Source: Desulfocapsa sp.
GTDB taxonomy: Bacteria > Desulfobacterota > Desulfobulbia > Desulfobulbales > Desulfocapsaceae
Assembly: GCA_030638765.1 (NCBI GenBank)
Contig: DAOWDZ010000271.1
Coordinates: forward strand, 1-5,284
Direction: 5' to 3'
DNA: 5,284 nucleotides
Position 1 is the stretch's first letter; each line of letters begins with the position of its first letter. This document shows, one piece after another, positions 1-5,284 of this stretch. Made by a program: the position numbers and the translations under genes. Below the pieces are notes generated by a model. It was given only the letters and a program-made list of their open reading frames with translations. It was not told where the DNA came from and searched no databases.

Positions 1-330
1 AGAGAGACTGCCAGAACTCTTGATCAGCAGAAAAACAGGATTCAAAGTGAAGTACTTCAGGCAATAACCAGACTGGAACAGGCAAGAGCGCAGTTACAAC
101 TGCAGTGTGCTTCGGTAAAACTTGTCGAACAGAGCAGGGATCTGGTTGAAGAAGGTTATAAGGCAGGCCAGGAATCACTGGCTCGTTTTAATGAAGTACA
201 ACGTGATTTGGTGCGTACTCAGTCACGTCTGGCTTTATCCCTGATCAGTCTTTATACCAACCGTCAGGCATTGAAAACTTCGACGGGTGAATCTTTGAGT
301 CCCTATTTTTCTGAAAGTGATAGTGAATAA
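1..330 (+). CDS. TolC/OEP-family outer-membrane efflux protein, C-terminal part (5' end outside window)
   Basis: Frame 1 is open from the first base to a TAA at 328-330, giving the last 109 residues of a longer protein. The sequence is a long amphipathic helix rich in Gln, Arg, Glu and Leu. It contains the pattern SRDLVEEGYKAGQESLARF (about residues 45-63) followed by NEVQRDLVRTQSRLALSLISLYTNRQAL. This is the usual C-terminal coiled-coil hairpin of TolC-type channels: the 'YxxG..s...l..aq..l...q......' helix and the return to the last equatorial segment. A short acidic Ser/Glu tail ends the protein. Family knowledge: such proteins form trimeric periplasm-spanning channels in the outer membrane for tripartite efflux or type I secretion. 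Partner genes would lie upstream, outside the window. It converges on the esterase gene with a 34-bp gap and is probably unrelated to that operon. The substrate cannot be told. Confidence 0.85.
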   Translation, partial: RETARTLDQQKNRIQSEVLQAITRLEQARAQLQLQCASVKLVEQSRDLVEEGYKAGQESLARFNEVQRDLVRTQSRLALSLISLYTNRQALKTSTGESLSPYFSESDSE

Positions 331-364
331 TATACCAGGTACTCTTAGGTGAATATTGCAATTT

Positions 365-1060
365 CTACTTTAAAGAGTGTTGTTCGATGGCCTGAAGAAC
401 ATATGGGTAAACAGTGTCTGCTATGAGTTTGTAACCAGCCTCATTGGGGTGAATGGTGTCTGCCTGATTAAGGGCTGCCTCGCCGGCAACGTGTTCCAGA
501 AAGAAAGGAATAAGCAGGCAATTTTGTTTGTTGGCAACGGTGGGGTAGACATCTTTAAAGTCTTTGGTGTACTCTACACCAAGGTTCTGAACAATCTGCA
601 TTCCTGCAAGAACCACCGTGACATCAGCTGTCTGAAATTTCTGTACAGTTTTTGTAATGTTTTCCTGCATAACTGAAGGAGCAATGCCTCTAAAACCGTC
701 ATTGGCTCCTGTTTCCAGGACTATAATTTCAGGTTTTTGCGACAGGATCCAATCAACCCGTGAGAGAGCTCCGCTGGTTGTCTCGCCACTTATTCCAGCA
801 TTAATCACCTGCCACTGCTGCCCGTCATCTCTGAGCCTCTTTTCAATTAAAGCTGGCCAGGCATTATTCTCAGATACTCCTAGTCCTGCCGTTAAACTGT
901 CACCCACGGCGATAATGGTTCCAATGTATTCCGGATCAGCAGCTTTTTCTTCTGCTATCACAGGTTTCTGTTGATCGCAGCCCACAAGTAGAAGGATGTA
1001 GAGTGATACAAAACAAATCAGGCTGATATGTTTTGTAATTTCGAGCCTTGTTGTCTTCAT
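365..1060 (-). CDS. tesA: TesA-like SGNH/GDSL esterase (arylesterase/acyl-CoA thioesterase I family), predicted lipoprotein
   Basis: The product is 231 residues. SGNH-hydrolase blocks are all present: GDSL with nucleophile Ser55 (AVGDSLTAGLG), block II NAGISGET with oxyanion Gly92, block III GAND with Asn120, and block V DTIHPNE with Asp201 and His204. Spacing and flanking words (AWPALI, NDGFRG, YP.....LLPFF-like) match E. coli TesA, a periplasmic esterase/thioesterase/lysophospholipase. Unlike that protein, the N-terminus is a lipoprotein signal: a basic start, a hydrophobic stretch at about 12-25 and lipobox LVGC with Cys28. Asp at +2 would mean inner-membrane retention under the E. coli Lol rule, which may not hold in this organism. 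Start ATG 1060-1058 is supported by AGGA 7 nt upstream and by the signal peptide beginning at once. It is the last gene of the operon, 3 bp after the permease stop. The stop is TAG. The physiological substrate is unknown. Confidence 0.9.
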   Translation of the reverse strand: MKTTRLEITKHISLICFVSLYILLLVGCDQQKPVIAEEKAADPEYIGTIIAVGDSLTAGLGVSENNAWPALIEKRLRDDGQQWQVINAGISGETTSGALSRVDWILSQKPEIIVLETGANDGFRGIAPSVMQENITKTVQKFQTADVTVVLAGMQIVQNLGVEYTKDFKDVYPTVANKQNCLLIPFFLEHVAGEAALNQADTIHPNEAGYKLIADTVYPYVLQAIEQHSLK

Positions 1061-1063
1061 TGC

Positions 1064-3577
1064 TTAATCCTGTGTTTCATCTCTAAGGTACGAAATCGGT
1101 TTTTGTTTTAAAATTGAAACGGATGCGCCAAGCCCTACTCCAATGACGAGTATAAGGGTTGCTGTAATCATGATTATTGTGCTGCCAATAAAAGGTTTGT
1201 AGGCGATGTCCAATAGTCTGCTGCATATAAGCCAGCTTCCTGTTTGTGAGATGATAGTTGCCAGGGAAGCACTTAAAAGTGCAATTATAAGATTTTCATA
1301 GGTAAACACCTTTACCACAAAGGAGCCTTTCGCACCAAGTATCTTAAAGTATACGGCCTCACGGATTCTGGTTAACCTGGTCGCAAAAATAGAGCTTATA
1401 ATAATGAGAATACCAGCGACAATGGAAAAAGAAGTGAAAAATTGAACAATGGATGACATTTTCTGCATGATGCGCCCTAGAATCTTAACAGTGGCTCCAA
1501 TATCAATGACACTGACATTAGGGAGTTTTATTGTCAGCGTGTTTTGTATTGTGGTCAATTCTTTTTGTTCTAACTTGACGGCGCTAAAGAGTGTTTGCGG
1601 AGCATTTTTGAAGGCTCCTTCCGGAAAAACAAAATAGAAAAAAGGGCGTACCTTTGATTCTGTTCTGGTTCGGATACTGGTCACTCGTGCTTTTAATGGA
1701 ATGCCCTGTATTTTAAAGACAAGCAGATCGCCAATTTTGATGTCGCCATTTTCAGCAACCATATCGAGCACCGAAACGGGTAGTTCGCCATTGTCTTGAA
1801 TTTCCGGGATATTATTTCCAAAAAGTGTTTTGCCCTCTGTTAACTGTTCATCGCTAAGGAGAATATCACGATGGGTAAGATTAAATTCACGGCTCATATT
1901 GTCGCGCTTCTTTTTCTTCTCCTTCTTTCGGTTGATGGGTGCATTGTTAATTGACGCGAGTCTTGCTCTTACTATTGGGAAAAACTCCGGCTCTATTCCT
2001 ACAATGTCGATAAACTCCTGTTTCTGATTCGGCTGAATATCAAGAAAGTAGGCATTGGGTAAGTCGGCTGGATAGGATTCGATAAAGGTCGTGCGCAGAT
2101 TCTGATTAATAAGATATATGGAAAATATAACAGCCAGAGAAACACTGAGGGTGACAATGATGGCTCGTGTGGCATTGTTTGGTCTGAATAGTCCTCGGAA
2201 AGCTTGTCGTAATGCAAGAGAAACGGGAGTGCTTTTCTGTAAGATAACCAGTAAACCCTGAGTTATTAATGCTGCCAGTCCAATCAGGGCACTAACTCCA
2301 AGAATAAAATAGGTGCCAATTTTGAAATCTTCCAACTGCCAGACAACCAACCCGATGAAAAAGAGAATAATAATGGTAATTGTGGCGTAGTGGAGGAATC
2401 CTTTCGCTCCTTTGTCGATCTCTTTTCTGAAAATATAGGCGGGCTTGAGATTTTTGATACGCTGCAAGGGAAGAAAAGAAAACAGAGCAACAACAGCAGT
2501 TCCGAGAATCAGTCCTTCAAAAACGGTGTGCCAGGAAATAGTGAGGTTCACCTTGGCTGGAAGTATTTCTGCAAAAAGAATGGGGAAATAGATTTGTAAA
2601 AGGCTGCTTAAGGCTAGGCCCATAAGTGTTCCTGCCGCACCAAGCATGAGGACGATGAGTGTGAAATGGAGGGATATAAAGCCACTCGTTGCTCCAACGG
2701 CCTTCATTATAGCTATCGTGTATTCACTTTCACGAAAAACGGCATACAGGGAGGTTTGAATGCCGATTCCAGCCAGAATTAGAGTGAACAGGCCGATAAG
2801 GTTGAGGAAAAAGAGTAGGTTTCCAAAAAAATGATTAATGGCGGAGTTGCCATCCCTGAATGTTTGAACATTTTCCTGGGGGGGGACTGCAATGGCAGAA
2901 ATCTCTGCGGCAAGTTGCTCAACACGTGTCGGGTCATGCACTTTTAGAAGATATTGAAACTGTATTCGGCTGCCTTTTTTAATAAGATCAAGGTTGCTAA
3001 GATCCGCAGCTGTAATAAATATTCTTGGCCCAAAAGAGAAAAACGAAACGGGGCGATCAGGCTCATGGATGACCACATCGGCAATAGTAAGCAAGGCGGA
3101 TCCAATCTGTATGGAATCGCCAATCTTTGCCTGTAGTCGATCAAGTAGTTGCTGTGCAACTATAATTGTACCTTCTCTAAGTATTTCCGAGAAGTTGCCA
3201 CCTGAAAGAAGCTCGACTGTACCATAAAATGGATAACCCTTTTCAACAACCTTCAGGTCGCTGAGAATGGATCGTTCCTGTTGTGGATTTCTGGCCATAC
3301 TGTAAAATTTGTTTATCAGAGCACTTTCAGCAATCCCTTGTTCTTCATAAGCTCTGATTGCTTTAAGCAGTGGTCCAGAGAAAGGATAATGGGAGTGTAG
3401 CGTGATGTCAGCGCCGTGAAGCTGTCTTGCATCCTGAAGCATAAGGTGACGAACATTGTTGCTGAGGCCGCCAAGTGATGTAAGAATCAGCAGAGATAAA
3501 GCGACACAAAACACAAAAATAATGGCCTGTTTGCGAGAGCTGTCTATTTGTCTGAAGATAAAACGAAGATGCAGCAC
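1064..3577 (-). CDS. ybbP: YbbP-like ABC transporter permease (two FtsX/MacB-type domains, 10 predicted TM helices)
   Basis: The product is 837 residues; E. coli YbbP is about 800. By eye there are ten membrane segments: about 17-38, then a large periplasmic domain (39-254), 255-281, 299-330, 351-371, 397-414, 421-447, 471-491, a second periplasmic domain (492-710), 711-733, 756-785 and 795-820. FtsX-type cores follow each periplasmic domain, with the cytoplasmic words FRESEYTIAIMKAVGA (281-296) and IREAVYFKILGAKG (738-751). These form the coupling elements contacting the ATPase. The duplicated plan fits YbbP rather than the four-TM MacB or LolC. Family members use ATP hydrolysis to drive periplasmic movement rather than transport through a pore. 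The start is GTG (3577-3575), directly abutting the TAA of the ATPase gene, which implies translational coupling; no strong Shine-Dalgarno is visible. Oddities are a C8 homopolymer in codons 231-234 and a basic patch at 550-558. The substrate is unproven. Confidence 0.9.
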   Translation of the reverse strand: MLHLRFIFRQIDSSRKQAIIFVFCVALSLLILTSLGGLSNNVRHLMLQDARQLHGADITLHSHYPFSGPLLKAIRAYEEQGIAESALINKFYSMARNPQQERSILSDLKVVEKGYPFYGTVELLSGGNFSEILREGTIIVAQQLLDRLQAKIGDSIQIGSALLTIADVVIHEPDRPVSFFSFGPRIFITAADLSNLDLIKKGSRIQFQYLLKVHDPTRVEQLAAEISAIAVPPQENVQTFRDGNSAINHFFGNLLFFLNLIGLFTLILAGIGIQTSLYAVFRESEYTIAIMKAVGATSGFISLHFTLIVLMLGAAGTLMGLALSSLLQIYFPILFAEILPAKVNLTISWHTVFEGLILGTAVVALFSFLPLQRIKNLKPAYIFRKEIDKGAKGFLHYATITIIILFFIGLVVWQLEDFKIGTYFILGVSALIGLAALITQGLLVILQKSTPVSLALRQAFRGLFRPNNATRAIIVTLSVSLAVIFSIYLINQNLRTTFIESYPADLPNAYFLDIQPNQKQEFIDIVGIEPEFFPIVRARLASINNAPINRKKEKKKKRDNMSREFNLTHRDILLSDEQLTEGKTLFGNNIPEIQDNGELPVSVLDMVAENGDIKIGDLLVFKIQGIPLKARVTSIRTRTESKVRPFFYFVFPEGAFKNAPQTLFSAVKLEQKELTTIQNTLTIKLPNVSVIDIGATVKILGRIMQKMSSIVQFFTSFSIVAGILIIISSIFATRLTRIREAVYFKILGAKGSFVVKVFTYENLIIALLSASLATIISQTGSWLICSRLLDIAYKPFIGSTIIMITATLILVIGVGLGASVSILKQKPISYLRDETQD
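1068..1071 (-). promoter_or_regulatory. Ribosome binding site of the tesA-like gene
   Basis: AGGA on the minus strand with 7 nt to ATG 1060 lies inside the last codons of the permease gene. It fixes the esterase start and gives it its own ribosome entry within the operon. Confidence 0.55.
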
Positions 3578-4267
3578 TTAATGTACCAGATCTGGAAGGG
3601 TTTCAATACTGCCGTCAACAAGACGAAAGACATGGTCGGCCTGAGTACTTATTTCTTTGCTGTGAGTGGCAAGCAACAGCATTGTCTTAAATTCCTGACG
3701 AAGTTCCAGAAGCAGTTCCATGATGATTTGTCCATTTTCTGAATCAAGGTTGCCGGTTGGCTCATCGGCAAAGACAATCTGTGGTCGGTTGATGAGTGCT
3801 CGACAAATTGCGATTCGCTGTTTTTCTCCGCCTGAGAGTTGATGTGGAAAATTGTTCATCCGTTTACGGAGATCCACTCTTTTTAATAATTCCTCTGCCT
3901 TGGCAACAGCATTAGGATCCCGGTTTAACTCGGCAGGAAAGCTGATGTTTTCAATGGCCGTAAGCGAAGGAACAAGATGAAAAGATTGGAAAACATAGCC
4001 GATGGTACGATTACGGAACGGTGCGAGTTCATCTTCACTTAAATTACTAATGTCAGTGCCATTGAGGTTAATCGTCCCTGAATCAGGTCGGTCAAGTCCA
4101 GAGAGGAGACTTAAAAGTGTTGATTTGCCGCTGCCGCTTTTTCCTTCAATTACTACAAAATCACCAATTTGAACCTTAAGGTCGATTTTGTTAAGTACAT
4201 TGATTTTTCTGGAATCAATATTGTACGATTTGCTTAATTGGATAGTTTCCAATCCATTGGGTGTCAT
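3578..4267 (-). CDS. ybbA: YbbA-like ABC transporter ATPase (MacB/LolD subfamily)
   Basis: The 229-residue protein is a complete single nucleotide-binding domain, close to the roughly 228 residues of E. coli YbbA. Visible motifs are Walker A GKSGSGKST (42-50, Lys48), Q-loop YVFQSFHLVPSLTA with Gln94, signature LSGGEKQR (144-151), Walker B IVFADEP with Asp168 and Glu169, D-loop GNLD (172-175) and switch His202 (ATHS). The FRNRTIGYVFQ and LVPSLTAIENI wording is typical of the LolD/MacB/YbbA o228 group. It would sit on the cytoplasmic face and power the permease encoded immediately downstream with no intervening base. ATG 4267-4265 is preceded by AAAGGA with a 9-nt spacer, and the protein begins with normal N-terminal strand sequence, so the start is well supported. 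It is the first gene of the three-gene operon. LolD is an alternative, but the 10-TM partner and the adjacent tesA favour YbbA. Confidence 0.93.
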   Translation of the reverse strand: MTPNGLETIQLSKSYNIDSRKINVLNKIDLKVQIGDFVVIEGKSGSGKSTLLSLLSGLDRPDSGTINLNGTDISNLSEDELAPFRNRTIGYVFQSFHLVPSLTAIENISFPAELNRDPNAVAKAEELLKRVDLRKRMNNFPHQLSGGEKQRIAICRALINRPQIVFADEPTGNLDSENGQIIMELLLELRQEFKTMLLLATHSKEISTQADHVFRLVDGSIETLPDLVH

Positions 4268-4276
4268 ATCTATTTA

Positions 4277-4282
4277 TCCTTT
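4277..4282 (-). promoter_or_regulatory. Ribosome binding site of the ybbA-like gene
   Basis: AAAGGA on the minus strand, 9 nt before ATG 4267, supports the chosen start of the ATPase. Just upstream is GTTTTTTAGAAAAAAC (4285-4300), a 7-bp AT palindrome with a 2-bp centre. Its loop is too small for a normal hairpin. Confidence 0.6.
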
Positions 4283-4323
4283 CTGTTTTTTAGAAAAAAC
4301 GAGCATATCTCAATTAACATATT

Positions 4324-4346
4324 GATACCTTAGGTTTTATGGTATC
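4324..4346. repeat. Inverted repeat GATACC / GGTATC upstream of the ybbA-like gene
   Basis: A perfect 6-bp inverted repeat, GATACC (4324-4329) and GGTATC (4341-4346), is separated by 11 bp and lies about 57-79 bp upstream of the ATPase start. This is the expected promoter/operator zone of the three-gene operon, so an operator is possible. It shares the GGTAT core with five further sites in the same intergenic region. No confident -35/-10 pair for the operon was found beside it. Confidence 0.35.
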
Positions 4347-4678
4347 TCGTGGTTCTGTTGTGTTTCATCAAAATCAGTCCTATGGAGAATACCAATGACA
4401 CGATATCATGGTTCATGAAGTGTGTCCAAAAAAGTTTATTTTCTCATCTCGACTGATACTTTGTTTGTACTTCCTACCGATGAGGAAGAACGATTGGTAC
4501 CGATTGTCTTCCATTATCAATAAAAAGTCTTTTTCTTCGTTATTTTGTGACATGACTTATTTTAAGAGATTTGATGATAAGGCACAGCAATAGTCAAAGG
4601 GCTTAATAAAGACATTGACAATGAGAACTATTCAATACCTAACACACCAGTTAAGTGATTGGTATTATAGTCAAAAAA

Positions 4679-4707
4679 ATGAGACTTTTTGTAAAAATAG
4701 GTATAAA
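4679..4707 (+). promoter_or_regulatory. Possible sigma-70-type promoter for the riboswitch transcript
   Basis: TATAAA (4702-4707) matches the -10 consensus at five of six bases. ATGAGA (4679-4684) matches the -35 consensus TTGACA at four of six with a 17-bp spacer. Transcription would start near 4714, giving a leader of about 160 nt that contains the whole aptamer. The -10 lies inside the small inverted repeat GGTAT-AA-ATACC (4700-4711), so a repressor could overlap it. TATGAT at 4730-4735 is an alternative -10 without a recognisable -35. AT-rich sequence makes chance matches likely. Confidence 0.3.
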
Positions 4708-4718
4708 TACCGATGTGC

Positions 4719-4741
4719 AATCTAATTATTATGATTAGGTT
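4719..4741 (+). repeat. Imperfect inverted repeat in the leader before the aptamer
   Basis: AATCTAAT (4719-4726) pairs with ATTAGGTT (4734-4741) as eight pairs, one of them U-G, around a seven-base loop. It could be a 5' leader hairpin or a protein site. It is AT-rich and weak, and no function can be assigned. Confidence 0.3.
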
Positions 4742-4782
4742 ACAAAAAAGATCAGAAAAATGATGTGCGCTGGAGGTAGTGC

Positions 4783-4861
4783 AAAAAAAAGAAAAAGCCA
4801 AACTTGTTGTAAGACAAGGACGGAAAACCACGGGTCTATAAAGATAGCCGGGTTGTCGTAA
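4783..4861 (+). promoter_or_regulatory. c-di-GMP-I (GEMM-I) riboswitch-like aptamer, variant
   Basis: Several elements match my memory of the GEMM-I consensus, in order. GCCAAAC (4797-4803) opens P1b. The hairpin CTTGTT-GUAA-GACAAG (4803-4818) has a GNRA tetraloop. GGACGGAAAACC (4818-4829) corresponds to GGACGCAAAGCC. ACGGGTCT (4830-4837), loop ATAA and AGATAGCCGGGTTGTCG (4842-4858) correspond to P2 and the tetraloop receptor. Pairs C4799-G4822 and C4798-G4823 close P1b; the second is swapped from the usual G-C. In Vibrio Vc2 numbering (from memory), G20 is G4797, A47 is A4824, and position 92 is U4856 instead of C. The P1a helix is nearly absent apart from G4791-C4857. The aptamer ends only about 7 nt before the Shine-Dalgarno at 4865, and no U-tract terminator follows, so control of translation is more likely than termination. 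Ligand and activity are unproven. Confidence 0.7.
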
Positions 4862-4864
4862 CGC

Positions 4865-4869
4865 AGAGG
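4865..4869 (+). promoter_or_regulatory. Ribosome binding site of the exported-protein gene
   Basis: AGAGG lies 7 nt before ATG 4877. It is part of GAGGTAG (4866-4872), a 7-mer that also occurs at 4773-4779 on the other side of the aptamer. Being immediately 3' of the aptamer, it is the natural target for ligand-dependent masking. Confidence 0.6.
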
Positions 4870-4876
4870 TAGAGTT

Positions 4877-5284
4877 ATGAAACGTATTTGTATCGTAATT
4901 TTAATATATTGTTCATTGATTATGAGTGCAGGGTCGACCATGGCACTTGAAATGGATGATGTTGGAATATTAGATTCCTGGATGGCATCAGTTGATCTTA
5001 TAGACGAATTCGGAAGTTCGTCTATAACTTTAGAAACGGAATGGGTCAATGGCATTATTGGCACAGAATACCCGACTTTATGGAAGGATGAAGATCTCAC
5101 GGGAGATTGGGAAAATATAATAACTGACGATGGCGATTTGACTAATGATTCTATTTGGGCGTATCAATTTATAGAACCATACCAACCAGATTATTTTTTA
5201 ATTAAACTTGGAATAAACAATTCAACTGGTTTTTCACATTTTCTTTTTCAAAATGAGGAGAAATTAGACTGGGCAGTAGTTGAT
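4877..5284 (+). CDS. Exported protein of unknown function, N-terminal part (3' end outside window); possible PEP-CTERM-type protein
   Basis: The frame is open from ATG 4877 to the window edge: 136 codons without a stop. The start follows AGAGG (4865-4869) by 7 nt. Residues 1-23 look like a Sec signal peptide: MKR, a hydrophobic core at 4-16, then AGSTMA with predicted cleavage after Ala23. The mature part is acidic and rich in Trp, Asp and Asn. It includes WVNGIIGTEYPTLW (56-69) and PDYFLIKLGINN...HFLFQNEEKLDWAVVD (104-136). The 'YFLIK.G......HFLF.N...LDWAVVD' run reminds me of the ordinary body of many PEP-CTERM exosortase substrates. The deciding C-terminal PEP motif, TM helix and Arg cluster lie outside the window, so this is only a suggestion. 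It sits directly behind a riboswitch-like leader and is divergent from the ybbA operon. No catalytic motif is recognised, so function is unassigned. Confidence 0.8.
   Translation, partial: MKRICIVILIYCSLIMSAGSTMALEMDDVGILDSWMASVDLIDEFGSSSITLETEWVNGIIGTEYPTLWKDEDLTGDWENIITDDGDLTNDSIWAYQFIEPYQPDYFLIKLGINNSTGFSHFLFQNEEKLDWAVVD

Larger units (their letters stand above)
4268..4876. other. AT-rich divergent intergenic region (609 bp)
   Basis: It separates the leftward ybbA operon from the rightward exported-protein gene. The right end holds the riboswitch-like leader (4783-4861) and a possible promoter (4679-4707); the left end holds the GATACC/GGTATC repeat. Between about 4350 and 4660 no gene is supported. 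It also contains a 9-bp direct repeat ATAGTCAAA (4590-4598 and 4667-4675), an inverted pair ATACCAAT (4389-4396) and ATTGGTAT (4658-4665), and CGATTG-GTAC-CGATTG (4491-4506). No tRNA, IS end or CRISPR-like array was seen. Confidence 0.6.

Noticed and set aside
341..378. Possible bidirectional terminator between the convergent OEP and tesA genes (ACTCTT...AAGAGT)
   Set aside because: Only 6 bp of stem with a loop over 20 nt, reaching into the last tesA codons, and no T-tract; not a convincing intrinsic terminator.
377..974. Two plus-strand frames (377-676 and 657-974)
   Set aside because: Both lie antisense within the tesA-like gene, whose catalytic blocks are all intact.
4285..4300. GTTTTTTAGAAAAAAC palindrome as a terminator
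   Set aside because: A 2-nt centre and A/T-only arms give no stable hairpin, and it lies in the 5' leader of the ybbA-like gene rather than after a gene.
4408..4593. 61-codon plus-strand open frame in the intergenic region
   Set aside because: No Shine-Dalgarno before its ATG, composition like the AT-rich surroundings, and no recognisable domain; probably chance.
4581..4594. GGCAC-containing sigma-54-like -24 element
   Set aside because: At the -12 position the sequence reads GT rather than GC and the TTGC context is absent; one partial match in AT-rich DNA is not enough.
4615..4620. Perfect TTGACA -35 hexamer
   Set aside because: No acceptable -10 at 15-19 bp spacing; TATTAT at 4663 is far too distant.
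4628..4831. 67-codon minus-strand frame across the aptamer
   Set aside because: Overlaps the structured leader on the opposite strand, with no SD and no family resemblance.
4735..5100. 121-codon minus-strand frame
   Set aside because: It is antisense to the riboswitch-like leader and to the exported-protein gene, which has a good SD and signal peptide; the minus frame looks like low-quality shadow sequence.

Overview
The window looks like a bacterial chromosome segment from a Gram-negative. An outer-membrane-channel gene, a periplasmic lipoprotein and a MacB-type ABC system all point that way. The guess at lineage is Desulfobacterota/Deltaproteobacteria. It rests on the style of the riboswitch-like leader near 4791-4858 and on the last gene, and is inference only. 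Genes are of moderate GC by eye. The 609-bp divergent intergenic region (4268-4876) is clearly AT-richer.

Layout: (1) 1-330, plus strand: the 3' end of a TolC/OEP-family outer-membrane efflux channel gene that begins before the window. (2) 365-4267, minus strand: a tight three-gene operon transcribed leftward, ybbA-like ATPase (4267-3578), ybbP-like permease (3577-1064) and tesA-like GDSL esterase (1060-365). Gene gaps are 0 and 3 bp. This matches the YbbA/YbbP/TesA set of E. coli, where tesA is instead divergent from ybbAP. Here the esterase is downstream in the same operon and carries a lipobox, so it is probably tethered to the membrane that holds the transporter. (3) 4268-4876: a long intergenic region with short inverted repeats, a cluster of GGTAT/ATACC motifs, a possible promoter and, at its right end, an RNA resembling a c-di-GMP-I (GEMM-I) riboswitch aptamer. 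(4) 4877-5284, plus strand: the start of an unrecognised exported protein with a signal peptide, cut by the window edge and sitting directly behind the riboswitch candidate.

Working together: YbbA and YbbP should form a MacB/LolCDE-like (type VII) ABC machine. It would use cytoplasmic ATP hydrolysis to move its periplasmic domains, with TesA acting on an acyl or ester substrate on the periplasmic side. The right-hand gene is a separate unit, probably under second-messenger control if the aptamer is functional. The most interesting point is that this aptamer keeps the GNRA-capped P1b stem, a swapped C-G pair in place of the usual G-C, and the P2 core. It has U where the ligand-pairing C (C92 in Vibrio Vc2 numbering, from memory) normally sits, and it has almost no P1a helix. 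It is therefore either a variant with altered ligand behaviour or a decaying copy.
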